Below, piece by piece: positions 19,953 to 28,866 of a stretch of 64,000 bases of DNA. The translations under genes were made by a program, and so were the position numbers. The stretch is taken from contig NZ_JAUOEK010000140.1 of NCBI RefSeq assembly GCF_030540835.1, forward strand, positions 29,792 through 93,791. Reading direction: 5' to 3'. How positions within the stretch are numbered: the first letter of the stretch is position 1; every line of letters begins with the position of its first letter. The stretch is from Flavivirga aquimarina (GTDB taxonomy: Bacteria; Bacteroidota; Bacteroidia; Flavobacteriales; Flavobacteriaceae). The notes beneath the pieces were generated by a model. The model made no database searches. It saw only the letters and a program-made list of their open reading frames with translations, and was not told where the DNA came from.

Positions 19953-20155
19953 GTATGCTGATAAAAATACAATTTAAACCAGAATACACATTCGAAGTGG
20001 TTTAAACTTTTTTGATTGAAGTGAAAAATAGTCATTTTATTATCAAATAAAGACTTTTTTGAAATGCATAGTATTAGCTACGGAGAAATAAAAAGGTAAA
20101 ATGCTATATAAAAAGACATTTTGGATTACATAAATATATCATTGCTTAATTTATT

Positions 20156-20404
20156 TTACAATGACTTATAATAATTTATTTTTTGGGCAATCTTTATAAT
20201 ATGCTTTTGAATATTATTTTTGAATTTTAAAAGTTCTTTAAAACGTTTCGTTTCACATTTTTTCTCGTAATTAATTTCTAACATATAAATATATTCTAGA
20301 GTTTTTAAATTTCTAGATAATTGCCGATTATAATTTTCAAGTTTTATCCTAACATCTTTTTTATTGAGAGAGATCCTTTTAGTTGGTACAACTGTGTTCT
20401 TCAT
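20156..20404 (-). CDS. Small helical protein, paralogue 1
   Basis: An 82-residue basic protein without signal peptide or membrane helix. It matches the gene at 20802-21083 over most of its length, including an identical Arg-Asn-Leu-Lys-Thr-Leu-Glu-Tyr-Ile stretch, Lys-Phe-Lys-Asn-Asn-Ile-Gln-Lys-His and a shared Lys-Ile-Asn-Tyr-Tyr-Lys-Ser end. The conservation pattern between the copies supports that both are real genes. The family and role are unknown to me; it may be a helical bundle or coiled coil. Confidence 0.6.
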   Translation of the reverse strand: MKNTVVPTKRISLNKKDVRIKLENYNRQLSRNLKTLEYIYMLEINYEKKCETKRFKELLKFKNNIQKHIIKIAQKINYYKSL

Positions 20405-20801
20405 TGCTATGAACTCTAATTAATTAAACTTAAGCCTTGGTGAGAGTTTTACTAATAAGTTAAATGGCAACTAACTTAAGAGGAGAAGGTTTTAATTGTA
20501 AAATAGTGGTGTTAAAAACAATAGGATTATAGTAAAACCCAAATTATAAATAACATCCTTTTATTATGAATAAAAATTTACAATGTACTGGTTATAAGAC
20601 ACACCTTTTGAAGAAAAGTCACACATTTTTTAACTTATCCATTAAAAATCGAAGTTCAGCAATTTACTAAAAAGGAATTATTTTAATATTACATAACTAA
20701 AATTTCTTTTAGTCGGATACCGTCGTTATGTAGTAATTAAAAATAAATGTAGGTATAAAAGAGTTATTAGTTGCCAATTATAAAAAGTTAAAAACACGTT
20801 A
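20405..20801. other. Intergenic region with duplicated box (first copy at about 20644-20706)
   Basis: No gene is seen. The box holds AAATCGAAG, CAGCAATTTACT and ATTACATAACTAAAA, which recur in order at 21436-21502. It lies 240 bases upstream of the small minus-strand gene 20156-20404. The box and the paired small genes point to a local duplication. Confidence 0.5.
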
Positions 20802-21083
20802 TTATATTCCATAGGGTTTTAATTTATTTTGCATAGACTTATAATAATTTATTTTTTTTACAGTCTTTATTACATGTTTTTGAATATTATTTTTGAATTT
20901 TGAAAGCTCACCAAAATGAGCCATTTTATGTTCTTTTCCATAATTCATTTCTAACATACTAATATATTCCAGTGTTTTTAAATTTCTAGATAAATACCGA
21001 TTATACTTTTCTAGTTTTAGTGTAACATCTGTAATTTTACGAGATGTGTTTTTAATTGATATAACAGTGTGCTCCATAGTCAT
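20802..21083 (-). CDS. Small helical protein, paralogue 2
   Basis: A 93-residue relative of the 82-residue protein at 20156-20404, with ten additional C-terminal residues. Met3 is an alternative start. Both are predicted to be mostly helical and rich in Lys, Asn and Tyr. The tandem arrangement on the same strand, each with a long AT-rich upstream region, indicates gene duplication. No function can be assigned. Confidence 0.6.
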   Translation of the reverse strand: MTMEHTVISIKNTSRKITDVTLKLEKYNRYLSRNLKTLEYISMLEMNYGKEHKMAHFGELSKFKNNIQKHVIKTVKKINYYKSMQNKLKPYGI

Positions 21084-21505
21084 TGGGTTTAATTTATTAT
21101 ATTCAAACTGGAATATTGAGTATGCGACATTAATAATGTATAAACTAGAAGAATAAAGTCAATTGTATTTTTTTTAATTCTTATCATTTATTGAAATTAA
21201 AGGCAAAAACTGTATTTATTAAAAAATAATCATTTAAAAAATACTTGTACAAATTATTAAACTAAGTTAAATGAAATAAATATTTAAAGGCCACGCATTT
21301 ATACCATTTTATGGGTAATTATGTATCTATTTTTTGCAGTTCATAGAAATCAGTAATCAGTTACTTACAAATTCAGCTCAATCTGTTTTTATTGAAATTA
21401 AATCAAGCATTTATCTACTTAATATTTAGGTATTATAAAATCGAAGCTCAGTAATTTGCTAAAAAATAAGGATTATCGTAACATTACATGACTAAAACTT
21501 TCTAA
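21084..21505. other. Intergenic region with duplicated box (second copy at about 21436-21502)
   Basis: A 422-base AT-rich stretch between the divergent paralogue 2 and nhaC. The last 70 bases hold the second copy of the box described at 20644-20706 and run directly into the nhaC start, so here the box may be the nhaC promoter/leader. Nothing else is recognised. Confidence 0.5.
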
Positions 21506-22996
21506 ATGCAAGACGAAAATAATATCTCCGAAATTAAAATAGAAGATCAAAAAATAATAGAAAATAAAGAACTTAACATTTGGGAAGCACTTATTCCTGT
21601 GATAGCTTTAGTTGGTATGTTGGCATATAACATATATGTTTATGGCGACGATGCTTTAAGCGGCAGTAATCAATTTGTGTTATTATTGGGAGCTGCCGTT
21701 GCAGCAATTGTTGGTTTTAAAAATAAAGTGTCTTATAAAAGAATGCTTGAAGAAGTAGCAGAAAACATAAAATCTACCACTGGCGCTTTACTTATATTAC
21801 TCATGGTAGGATCATTGGCAGGAACCTGGTTAATTAGCGGTATTATTCCAACCATGATTTATTATGGTTTACAAATATTAAACCCAACCATATTTTTAGC
21901 TGCTTGTGTCGTTATATGTTCTATTATTTCGATAGCTACCGGAAGTTCCTGGACGACTTCTGCCACTGTTGGTATTGCCCTTGTGGGCATTGGCGAAACA
22001 TTAGGCATATCTATTGGAATGACAGCTGGAGCCGTTTTATCTGGTGCCTATTTTGGAGATAAATTGTCCCCACTTAGCGATACTACCAATCTTGCACCTG
22101 CTATGGCTGGTGGTGAATTATTTAGCCATATTAAATACATGTCATTAACAACAGTACCAACCATAGTAATCACACTTATCATTTTTATAATAATAGGATT
22201 AAATCTCGATATAACCGGTACACCACAAATAGATGATAAACTATCTGCAATTAAAAGTGCTTTTAACATAAGTCCATGGTTATTTATTGTTCCTGTTTTA
22301 GTTATTATTATGATAGTAAAGAAAACGCCTCCTTTAATCGCTTTGTTAACAGGTGCTTTACTTGGAGGGGTAGCTGCACTGATAGCGCAACCGGATATCG
22401 TAATAAAAATTGCTGGAGCAGAATCATTAACATTTCAATCCGCTTATCAAGGTATTATGAATGCTTTAACTGTAGATACTGCCGTTGAAACTTCAAGCCC
22501 AGAATTAAACGATTTATTTACAGCTGGTGGTATGAAAGGTATGTTGGGTACCATTTGGCTTATAGTTTGCGCCATGGTTTTTGGAGGCGTTATGGATGCC
22601 ATTGGAGCATTATCCAGAATCACCAAATCTTTATTAAACCTAGCTACTACTACATTTGGCCTGTTTGCAAGTACTGTAGCTAGCTGTTTGGCTTTAAACC
22701 TTACCGCATCCGATCAATATTTAGCTATCGTAGTTCCTGGAAAAATGTTTAAACAGGCCTACAAAGACAAAGGTTTAGCTCCCGAAAATTTAAGTAGAAC
22801 ACTTGAGGATTCAGGTACCGTAACCTCCGTTTTAATTCCCTGGAATACTTGTGGTGCTTACCATTCAAAAGTTTTATTTGGCTATGCCGGAGCTACAGCA
22901 TATATCCCATATGTATTCTTTAGTATTCTTAGCCCGTTTGTTACATTATTATTCGCTGCTTTTTCAATTAAAATAAAACAATTGGCAACAAAATAA
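21506..22996 (+). CDS. nhaC: Na+/H+ antiporter NhaC family
   Basis: A 496-residue transporter with about 12 membrane helices. Features of the NhaC family are Gly-Ser-Leu-Ala-Gly-Thr-Trp-Leu-Ile-Ser-Gly, Ala-Thr-Gly-Ser-Ser-Trp-Thr-Thr, Gly-Asp-Lys-Leu-Ser-Pro-Leu-Ser-Asp-Thr-Thr-Asn-Leu-Ala and, near the end, Leu-Ile-Pro-Trp-Asn-Thr-Cys-Gly. It exchanges sodium for protons at the inner membrane. A short acidic N-terminal tail (about 25 residues) precedes the first helix. It stands alone. Confidence 0.94.
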   Translation: MQDENNISEIKIEDQKIIENKELNIWEALIPVIALVGMLAYNIYVYGDDALSGSNQFVLLLGAAVAAIVGFKNKVSYKRMLEEVAENIKSTTGALLILLMVGSLAGTWLISGIIPTMIYYGLQILNPTIFLAACVVICSIISIATGSSWTTSATVGIALVGIGETLGISIGMTAGAVLSGAYFGDKLSPLSDTTNLAPAMAGGELFSHIKYMSLTTVPTIVITLIIFIIIGLNLDITGTPQIDDKLSAIKSAFNISPWLFIVPVLVIIMIVKKTPPLIALLTGALLGGVAALIAQPDIVIKIAGAESLTFQSAYQGIMNALTVDTAVETSSPELNDLFTAGGMKGMLGTIWLIVCAMVFGGVMDAIGALSRITKSLLNLATTTFGLFASTVASCLALNLTASDQYLAIVVPGKMFKQAYKDKGLAPENLSRTLEDSGTVTSVLIPWNTCGAYHSKVLFGYAGATAYIPYVFFSILSPFVTLLFAAFSIKIKQLATK

Positions 22997-23093
22997 AATC
23001 ATAACAATCTCATTTTCAGACACCATAAACAAATACTATAATTCAATAGTTATTTAAAATTTTATCTTTATTTCATTTTCTCTAGTTATAACT

Positions 23094-23101
23094 TATTTTT
23101 G
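23094..23101 (+). promoter_or_regulatory. Putative -7 element of the peroxiredoxin unit
   Basis: TATTTTTG fits the Bacteroidota TAnnTTTG -7 box and lies 43 bases before the peroxiredoxin ATG. The -33 position reads TTTC instead of TTTG, a weak match. Confidence 0.4.
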
Positions 23102-23143
23102 CACTCTTAAATAGAGATTATTAATTATAAAATTTAAATACAA

Positions 23144-23788
23144 ATGGCTTTAGTAGGAAAACAATTTCCAGATTTAAATGTGGATGCAATGAACGAAATG
23201 GGAGATACTTTCAAAGTAAACGTTCTTGAAGAAGCAAAAAACAACAACAAAAAAGTATTATTATTTTGGTATCCTAAAGATTTCACTTTTGTTTGTCCAA
23301 CAGAATTACATGCATTTCAAGCTGCATTAGCAGAATTTGAAAAACGCAATACTATAGTTATAGGAGCATCTTGTGATACTCCCGAAGTCCATTTTGCATG
23401 GTTAAATACAGCAAAAGACAATGGTGGTATAGAAGGTGTTACATATCCGCTTTTAGCAGATTCTAACAGAAATTTAGCATCTACTCTAGGTATTTTAGAT
23501 ATCACAAATGAAGAATACGATAACGAAACTGGTGTTGTAATTGTAGAAGGTGACAACGTAACCTACAGAGCAACTTACGTAATAGATGAAAATGGTATTG
23601 TACAACACGAAGGGGTAAACAACATGCCTATAGGAAGAAATGTCAATGAGTTTTTACGTATCATAGATGCCTTAACACATGTACAAGAAAAAGGTGAAGT
23701 TTGTCCTGCTAACTGGGAAGAAGGCAAAGAAGCTATGGGTGCCAACAGAAATGCAACTGCTGAGTATTTATCTGCTCATGTGAATTAA
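23144..23788 (+). CDS. 2-Cys peroxiredoxin (AhpC/Prx1 type)
   Basis: A 214-residue peroxiredoxin. The peroxidatic Cys51 lies in Phe-Thr-Phe-Val-Cys-Pro-Thr-Glu-Leu-His and the resolving Cys near 187 in Gly-Glu-Val-Cys-Pro-Ala-Asn-Trp. It reduces hydrogen peroxide and organic peroxides in the cytosol, with electrons probably from the thioredoxin encoded next door. A 13-bp hairpin lies between the two genes. Confidence 0.95.
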   Translation: MALVGKQFPDLNVDAMNEMGDTFKVNVLEEAKNNNKKVLLFWYPKDFTFVCPTELHAFQAALAEFEKRNTIVIGASCDTPEVHFAWLNTAKDNGGIEGVTYPLLADSNRNLASTLGILDITNEEYDNETGVVIVEGDNVTYRATYVIDENGIVQHEGVNNMPIGRNVNEFLRIIDALTHVQEKGEVCPANWEEGKEAMGANRNATAEYLSAHVN

Positions 23789-23812
23789 TATAAAAAGTTC
23801 CAATAAATAAAA

Positions 23813-23848
23813 TACCAAATTCCAAGCCTTTTCTTTTGGAATTTGGTA
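23813..23848 (+). terminator. Perfect 13-bp hairpin between peroxiredoxin and thioredoxin genes
   Basis: Arms 23813-23825 and 23836-23848 are exact reverse complements around a ten-base loop. No long T tract follows, so it may be a partial terminator or an RNA-stabilising hairpin that sets the expression ratio of the two genes. Confidence 0.6.
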
Positions 23849-23877
23849 CTTGATTTACTTAAAATTCAAAAAATATT

Positions 23878-24192
23878 ATGGTACAAGAATTAAGTCAGGA
23901 TAATTTAGGTGAATTGATTGCCAATAACAAGACTGTGGTAGTACAATACTCTGCATCATGGTGTGGTAACTGCCGTATAATGAAACCTAAAGTTAAAAAA
24001 TTAGCTTCAGAGTTAGAACATGTAACTTTTGTTATCGCAGATGCAGAAAAGTTTCCAGAATCCAGACAATTGGCAACTGTAGATAATTTACCAACGTTTG
24101 CAACTTTTAAAGATGGTAATTTTGTGAATCAAGTTCAAACGAATAAGTTTGATGTACTAAAAGATCTAGTTAATGAAGTTACCAGTAATTAA
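23878..24192 (+). CDS. Thioredoxin-family protein
   Basis: A 104-residue thioredoxin fold with the active site Trp-Cys-Gly-Asn-Cys (Cys29, Cys32) and the cis-Pro segment Leu-Pro-Thr-Phe. The CGNC rather than CGPC centre suggests a shifted redox potential. It likely feeds electrons to the adjacent peroxiredoxin. Its end overlaps the next gene by 20 bases. Confidence 0.92.
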   Translation: MVQELSQDNLGELIANNKTVVVQYSASWCGNCRIMKPKVKKLASELEHVTFVIADAEKFPESRQLATVDNLPTFATFKDGNFVNQVQTNKFDVLKDLVNEVTSN

Positions 24193-24430
24193 ACACCTCA
24201 CTCAATTTATTGAAGACAACGATGAAGATTATATCGTTGAAACAATTGAAACATTAGAAGCCTTAACTGAAGTTTCTTCCCTTAAAGATGAAGAACTAGA
24301 TGTTATTGGTGAACTTATTTCTAATATGTATGGGGCCATTGAAGTGAACAAAATGATAAAGGAAGGCAAACCGCAAAAAGATGCTTTAAATAGTTTTATG
24401 AAGCGTGTTATGGGTGCTATAGACAGTTGA
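24173..24430 (+). CDS. DUF6952-type small acidic protein
   Basis: An 85-residue acidic helical protein that starts inside the thioredoxin gene. Small proteins of this kind follow peroxiredoxin and thioredoxin genes in many Flavobacteriaceae and are annotated as DUF6952. There is no Cys, so it is not itself a redox enzyme; an adaptor role in peroxide defence is an inference. A terminator follows 19 bases after its stop. Confidence 0.8.
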   Translation: MKLPVIKHLTQFIEDNDEDYIVETIETLEALTEVSSLKDEELDVIGELISNMYGAIEVNKMIKEGKPQKDALNSFMKRVMGAIDS

Positions 24431-24448
24431 AAAGAAAAATTACCAATA

Positions 24449-24477
24449 AAAAGCACTTCTAACGAAGTGTTTTTTTT
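24449..24477 (+). terminator. Rho-independent terminator of the peroxiredoxin unit
   Basis: A nine-base-pair stem (AAGCACTTC with GAAGTGTTT, one G-T pair) with a four-base loop is followed by a run of T residues to 24477. Confidence 0.85.
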
Positions 24478-24598
24478 GTCTTAATCATAATTTGTAAGAA
24501 AAATTATCTAATTTAGTTGAGAAACCTATAAAGTTTTTGTGCTGAACTTATTTCTGTAATAAAAACAGAATTTAATCTTTATATCGTACTTAATTAAA

Positions 24599-26014
24599 AT
24601 GAAAATTTTACTAACAGGAGCAACAGGCTATATTGGCAGAAGACTTTTACCGGTTTTAGTTAAGGAAGGATACGAACTTGTTTGCTGTGTGCGAGATTCA
24701 GATCGGTTTAAGGTGCCCGATTCTTTTCAAGGTAAAGTTCAGGTTATTGAAAATGATCTTTTAGATTACCAATCTTTAAATAATATTCCGCATGACATAG
24801 ACGGTGCCTTTTATTTGGTACATTCCATGTCTTCATCAACTAAATACCAGAAACTTGAGAAGAAATGTGCCATTAATTTTAGAAAGGCATTGAATAAAAC
24901 CAATGTTAAACATGTTATTTATTTAAGCGGCATTGTAAATGAATCTGAATTATCCAATCATCTCGCATCACGAAAAACTGTAGAATTTGAACTTAGCAAA
25001 GGACAATACAACTGTACCACATTAAGAGCAGGAATTATAATTGGATCTGGCAGTGCCTCTTTCGAGATTTTAAGAGATCTGGTTGAAAAACTTCCTATTA
25101 TGGTTACCCCAAAATGGTTAAATACCAGATGCCAACCAATAGCTATTACAGATGTTATTTCCTTCTTATCTAAAAGCATCTTAAACAAGAAAACCTATAA
25201 TGAAAATTTTGACATTGGTGGGCCAGACATACTCTCTTATAAAGAAATGCTCCTAAAGTTTAGTAAGGTAAGAGGTTTAAAGCGAAAAATTTACACGGTT
25301 CCTGTAATGACTCCTCGCCTATCTTCTTATTGGCTTTACTTTGTAACTTCTACCTCATACAAACTTGCAGTAGCCCTTGTTAATAGTATGAAAGTTGAAG
25401 TTATTTGCAGGAATAACACAATCAATCAAATTTTAGACATAACTCCAATTACCTATCAAGAAGCTATTAACAATGCCTTTAAAAAAATAGAGACAAACGA
25501 AATCGTTTCGAGTTGGAAAGATGCTTATGCTAGCAGTGGAAACAATAAAAATATATCGGATAATATTCAGGTACCTACCTTTGGTTGCTTTAAAGATCAA
25601 AGAACAAAAAATTTCAAAAACAGAGAAACTTGCATTGAAAAAATATGGAGCATTGGTGGAGAATCGGGCTGGTATTATTGTAATTGGCTATGGAGAATAA
25701 GAGGTTTTGTAGATAAATTAGTTGGAGGAGTTGGTCTTAGAAGAGGTCGAACCAATAACAATTCATTAAAAGCAGGAGACGCCTTAGATTTTTGGAGGGT
25801 TTTATATGCCAATAAAAATGAAGGACGGTTATTACTATATGCAGAAATGAAACTACCCGGTGAAGCCTGGCTTGAGTTTAATATAATAAACAATGAACTG
25901 ATACAAACAGCTACGTTCAGGCCTTTAGGAATATCAGGAAGGCTTTATTGGTATGCCGTATTACCGCTTCATGGTCTAATTTTTAAAGGGATGCTTAGAA
26001 AATTAACAACGTAA
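24599..26014 (+). CDS. SDR-family NAD(P)-binding protein with C-terminal DUF2867
   Basis: A 471-residue protein. The N-terminal atypical short-chain dehydrogenase starts with Leu-Leu-Thr-Gly-Ala-Thr-Gly-Tyr-Ile-Gly-Arg (NAD(P)-binding Gly motif) and continues to about residue 300. The C-terminal part (about 330-470) is DUF2867, with Trp-Ser-Ile-Gly-Gly and a Phe-Arg-Pro-x-Gly-x-x-Gly-Arg-Leu-Tyr-Trp-Tyr end. This fusion occurs in many bacteria, often near photolyase genes, and the next gene here is a photolyase. The reaction is unknown. Confidence 0.88.
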   Translation: MKILLTGATGYIGRRLLPVLVKEGYELVCCVRDSDRFKVPDSFQGKVQVIENDLLDYQSLNNIPHDIDGAFYLVHSMSSSTKYQKLEKKCAINFRKALNKTNVKHVIYLSGIVNESELSNHLASRKTVEFELSKGQYNCTTLRAGIIIGSGSASFEILRDLVEKLPIMVTPKWLNTRCQPIAITDVISFLSKSILNKKTYNENFDIGGPDILSYKEMLLKFSKVRGLKRKIYTVPVMTPRLSSYWLYFVTSTSYKLAVALVNSMKVEVICRNNTINQILDITPITYQEAINNAFKKIETNEIVSSWKDAYASSGNNKNISDNIQVPTFGCFKDQRTKNFKNRETCIEKIWSIGGESGWYYCNWLWRIRGFVDKLVGGVGLRRGRTNNNSLKAGDALDFWRVLYANKNEGRLLLYAEMKLPGEAWLEFNIINNELIQTATFRPLGISGRLYWYAVLPLHGLIFKGMLRKLTT

Positions 26015-26053
26015 AATAGTTTGGTTATTTAAATTTTATCTTATTATTGATTC

Positions 26054-27331
26054 ATGAAGATTAATCTAATCTGGTTTAGAAGAGACTTAAGACTAGAAGA
26101 CCATACGGCATTGTATGCAGCCATGAATGGTAACAATAAAGTATTACCTCTTTTTATTTTCGACGAAAATATTCTAAACGAACTACCAGATGATGATCCC
26201 CGCGTAAACTTTATATATGAATCGCTTAAGAAGTTGAATCAACAGTTAAAAGAGCACAATACTTCGATTGCTATCTTTAAAGGAAAACCCGAAGACGTTT
26301 TCAAAAACCTTATCGAAACTTATGCAATAGAACAGGTATATGTAAATAAGGATTATGAACCTTATGCCATAAAAAGGGATCAAAAAATAAAAGACTTATT
26401 ATCTGAAAATGGTATAAGCCTTATAAGCTTTAAAGATCAGGTTATTCATGAAGAGTCAGAAATTTTAAAGAATGATCGCACTCCTTATACCGTCTTTACA
26501 CCTTATAAAAATAAATGGCTCCAATTTTATAAACCAAAAAACATGTTGCCTAAGGTAAACTTCGATAATTTTTTAAAAGGAAATCACCCCTTTCCAAGCT
26601 TACAGGATTTGAGACTGAAAAGCTCCAAAATCATTGTGAAACCATATAACCTAAACGTGATTGGTAATTATGCCAAAACCCGAAATTTTCCTTATCTGGA
26701 TGCTACAAGCTATTTAAGTCCACATCTTCGCTTTGGTACCATTAGCATACGACAAATTATAGCTAAAATTCAGAATAAAGACGACGTATTTTTAAGTGAA
26801 TTGATTTGGCGAGAATTTTTCATGCAAATTTTGTTTCATTTTCCAAAAGTAGTACACCAAAATTTTCGTTCTAAATACAACGGCATCCAGTGGTTAAATA
26901 ATAAAACCGATTTCGAACTTTGGTGCCATGGTAAAACAGGGTATCCACTTGTTGATGCAGGTATGAGAGAACTAAACGAAACAGGCTATATGCATAACAG
27001 GGTAAGAATGGTAACTGCTAGTTTTTTATGTAAGCACCTTTTAATTGACTGGAGATGGGGTGAAGCATATTTCGCAAAAAAATTACTCGATTACGAATTG
27101 TCATCAAATAACGGAAATTGGCAATGGGTAGCAGGTACAGGATGTGATGCTGCACCTTATTTTAGAATTTTCAATCCAATAGAACAACAGAAAAAGTTTG
27201 ATCCCGATCTAACTTATATAAAGAAATGGATACCCGAATTCGGATCGACGGACTACCCCCTACCCATAATTGAGCATCGTTTTGCCAGAGTAAGGGCTTT
27301 AGAACGATATAAGGCAGGGATAGGAAACTAA
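26054..27331 (+). CDS. phrB: Deoxyribodipyrimidine photolyase (class I)
   Basis: A 425-residue cryptochrome/photolyase. The N-terminal antenna domain begins Trp-Phe-Arg-Arg-Asp-Leu-Arg. The FAD domain includes Glu-Leu-Ile-Trp-Arg-Glu-Phe, Thr-Gly-Tyr-Pro-Leu-Val-Asp-Ala-Gly-Met-Arg-Glu-Leu, and Gly-Asn-Trp-Gln-Trp-Val-Ala-Gly-Thr-Gly-Cys-Asp-Ala-Ala-Pro-Tyr-Phe-Arg. These match CPD photolyases that use blue light to split cyclobutane dimers. It is 39 bases downstream of the SDR gene and probably co-transcribed, as in light-stress clusters. Confidence 0.93.
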   Translation: MKINLIWFRRDLRLEDHTALYAAMNGNNKVLPLFIFDENILNELPDDDPRVNFIYESLKKLNQQLKEHNTSIAIFKGKPEDVFKNLIETYAIEQVYVNKDYEPYAIKRDQKIKDLLSENGISLISFKDQVIHEESEILKNDRTPYTVFTPYKNKWLQFYKPKNMLPKVNFDNFLKGNHPFPSLQDLRLKSSKIIVKPYNLNVIGNYAKTRNFPYLDATSYLSPHLRFGTISIRQIIAKIQNKDDVFLSELIWREFFMQILFHFPKVVHQNFRSKYNGIQWLNNKTDFELWCHGKTGYPLVDAGMRELNETGYMHNRVRMVTASFLCKHLLIDWRWGEAYFAKKLLDYELSSNNGNWQWVAGTGCDAAPYFRIFNPIEQQKKFDPDLTYIKKWIPEFGSTDYPLPIIEHRFARVRALERYKAGIGN

Positions 27332-27657
27332 GTGTCTGTTGTTGCTTGTTTGTAAATGGTATTTAAAAATCAATATCAATGAGGTTTCCCATATTCTATC
27401 CACCCGTTTTTGCCTTATTATTGTATTAAATATAACGGAATCGTTTATCACAAAGATTAGCAAGTTTAATATACTTTTTTGCTTTAAAAATCACTAACCG
27501 TTTTCGTTTCTGTCTGTCGATAGGCAAGTAGCAGTCTATAAAATTGACTTATACTAAACTTATTTTCAGTATTAAAATGGAATTTTATCTTATAACACAT
27601 ATAGAAGATATATAGTTACTGATAACTATATATCTATGTTGAACAACATAAGAAGGA
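27332..27657. other. Intergenic region before the RelA/nucleotidyltransferase locus
   Basis: A 326-base non-coding stretch between the photolyase gene and the defence-like locus. Except for the palindrome at 27606-27635 I see no gene, RNA or terminator. It probably marks the left junction of the inserted module. Confidence 0.5.
27606..27635. promoter_or_regulatory. Inverted repeat upstream of the RelA/SpoT-like gene
   Basis: Arms AGATATATAGTT (27606-27617) and AACTATATATCT (27624-27635) are perfect complements with a six-base spacer. It lies 22 bases before the ATG at 27658. It may be an operator or a leader hairpin. Confidence 0.55.
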
Positions 27658-28716
27658 ATGGAATACGATTATAAAAAACATAAGAGCGATGCTATAAGTA
27701 GTTATTCAAAATTGAGACCTACTTATGAATTATTTGCATATACATTAAAAGAGATTTTGACTAAAACTCTCAAAGAAAAGAGAATCAATTATCATTCTAT
27801 AGAAGCCAGAGCCAAAGAAATTGAAAGTTTTGGTAATAAAGCCTCAAAACCAAGCGAAACTAATCCAAACAAACCTAAATATTCTGTTCCGATAAAAGAG
27901 ATAACCGATTTATCCGGAGTTAGAATTATTGCATTTTTTCCAAAAACCATCAAGGAAATTGGAAAAGTTATAGAGAGTCAATTTGAAGTTATAGAAGTTA
28001 GTGACAAAAGTGAAATATTAGAAAAAGAAGAAAAATTGGGCTACCAAAGTGTACATTATTTGGTGAAACTTAAAGAGAATCGTCTGAATTTACCTGAATA
28101 TCAAACTTTTGACAATATGGTTTCAGAAATTCAGGTACGAACAATTTTACAACATGCTTGGGCTGAAATTGAACACGATATTAAATATAAGTCTACAATA
28201 ACTATTCCTTCCAATATAAAAAGAAGGTTTATAGCTCTTGCAGGTGTTTTAGAAATCGCAGATAGAGAATTCCAGTCAATACAGGATGAAGATAAAAAAC
28301 TAAAAACTTCTGATAGAAAATCAGTAAAAGAAGGAAAACTTGATGAAGTACAAATTACACCTGACTCATTTAAAGCATATTTAGATAAGACATTAGGCTC
28401 TGATGGTAGAATCAGTAATTATTCGTATAATTCTGAAACAGAATATCTGATTAAAATGGGATTCAAAAATCTATCTGAAATTGATAACTGTATAAAACCA
28501 TATATTGATAAAGTAGTTGTCGATAATGCTGTCTGGGGAGCTAGACAGGGACAAATTTGGAGATTTAATGACTATTTATTAGCTGGAATGGGAGAAAAAC
28601 TTCTTAAAAAACATCCAAGAGTATTAGGAAATCACTGGTTAAAAGAGCGTTACACCGATGGTTTAAAAAATATGGAAAAATCAGGTGTTAAAATTGGAAC
28701 ATTTGAACTAAAATAA
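27658..28716 (+). CDS. RelA/SpoT-domain nucleotide pyrophosphokinase
   Basis: A 352-residue protein with a RelA/SpoT synthetase domain (about residues 35-200) and an unassigned C-terminal part (about 210-352). Catalytic motifs are intact: Tyr-His-Ser-Ile-Glu-Ala-Arg (45-51), Ile-Thr-Asp-Leu-Ser-Gly-Val-Arg-Ile (82-90) with the Mg-binding Asp, Gly-Tyr-Gln-Ser-Val-His-Tyr (128-134) and Glu-Ile-Gln-Val-Arg-Thr followed by His-Ala-Trp-Ala-Glu-Ile-Glu-His-Asp (157-174). No hydrolase, TGS or ACT domain is present, so it is a stand-alone synthetase like SAS/toxSAS enzymes. It sits 150 bases before a CD-NTase gene on the same strand. It may make an alarmone, modify tRNA or serve as a defence effector. 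Confidence 0.88.
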   Translation: MEYDYKKHKSDAISSYSKLRPTYELFAYTLKEILTKTLKEKRINYHSIEARAKEIESFGNKASKPSETNPNKPKYSVPIKEITDLSGVRIIAFFPKTIKEIGKVIESQFEVIEVSDKSEILEKEEKLGYQSVHYLVKLKENRLNLPEYQTFDNMVSEIQVRTILQHAWAEIEHDIKYKSTITIPSNIKRRFIALAGVLEIADREFQSIQDEDKKLKTSDRKSVKEGKLDEVQITPDSFKAYLDKTLGSDGRISNYSYNSETEYLIKMGFKNLSEIDNCIKPYIDKVVVDNAVWGARQGQIWRFNDYLLAGMGEKLLKKHPRVLGNHWLKERYTDGLKNMEKSGVKIGTFELK

Positions 28717-28866
28717 ATTATGCTGCACAACCATGCTATAAGTAATTGCTTGTTCTCTCCTACTTCTGAAAACCCTCGTGGATTTTCAGTTTGGTATATA
28801 CTTGCTAAGTTAAGTACTAAACCATGCAACTGCTTATTGAAAAGCAGAATCTAACAAATAAAAAAT

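Noticed and set aside
28717..28866. Possible hairpin GAAAACCC/GGATTTTC between the RelA and CD-NTase genes
   Set aside because: The stem is short with a mismatch and no T tract, too weak to call a terminator.
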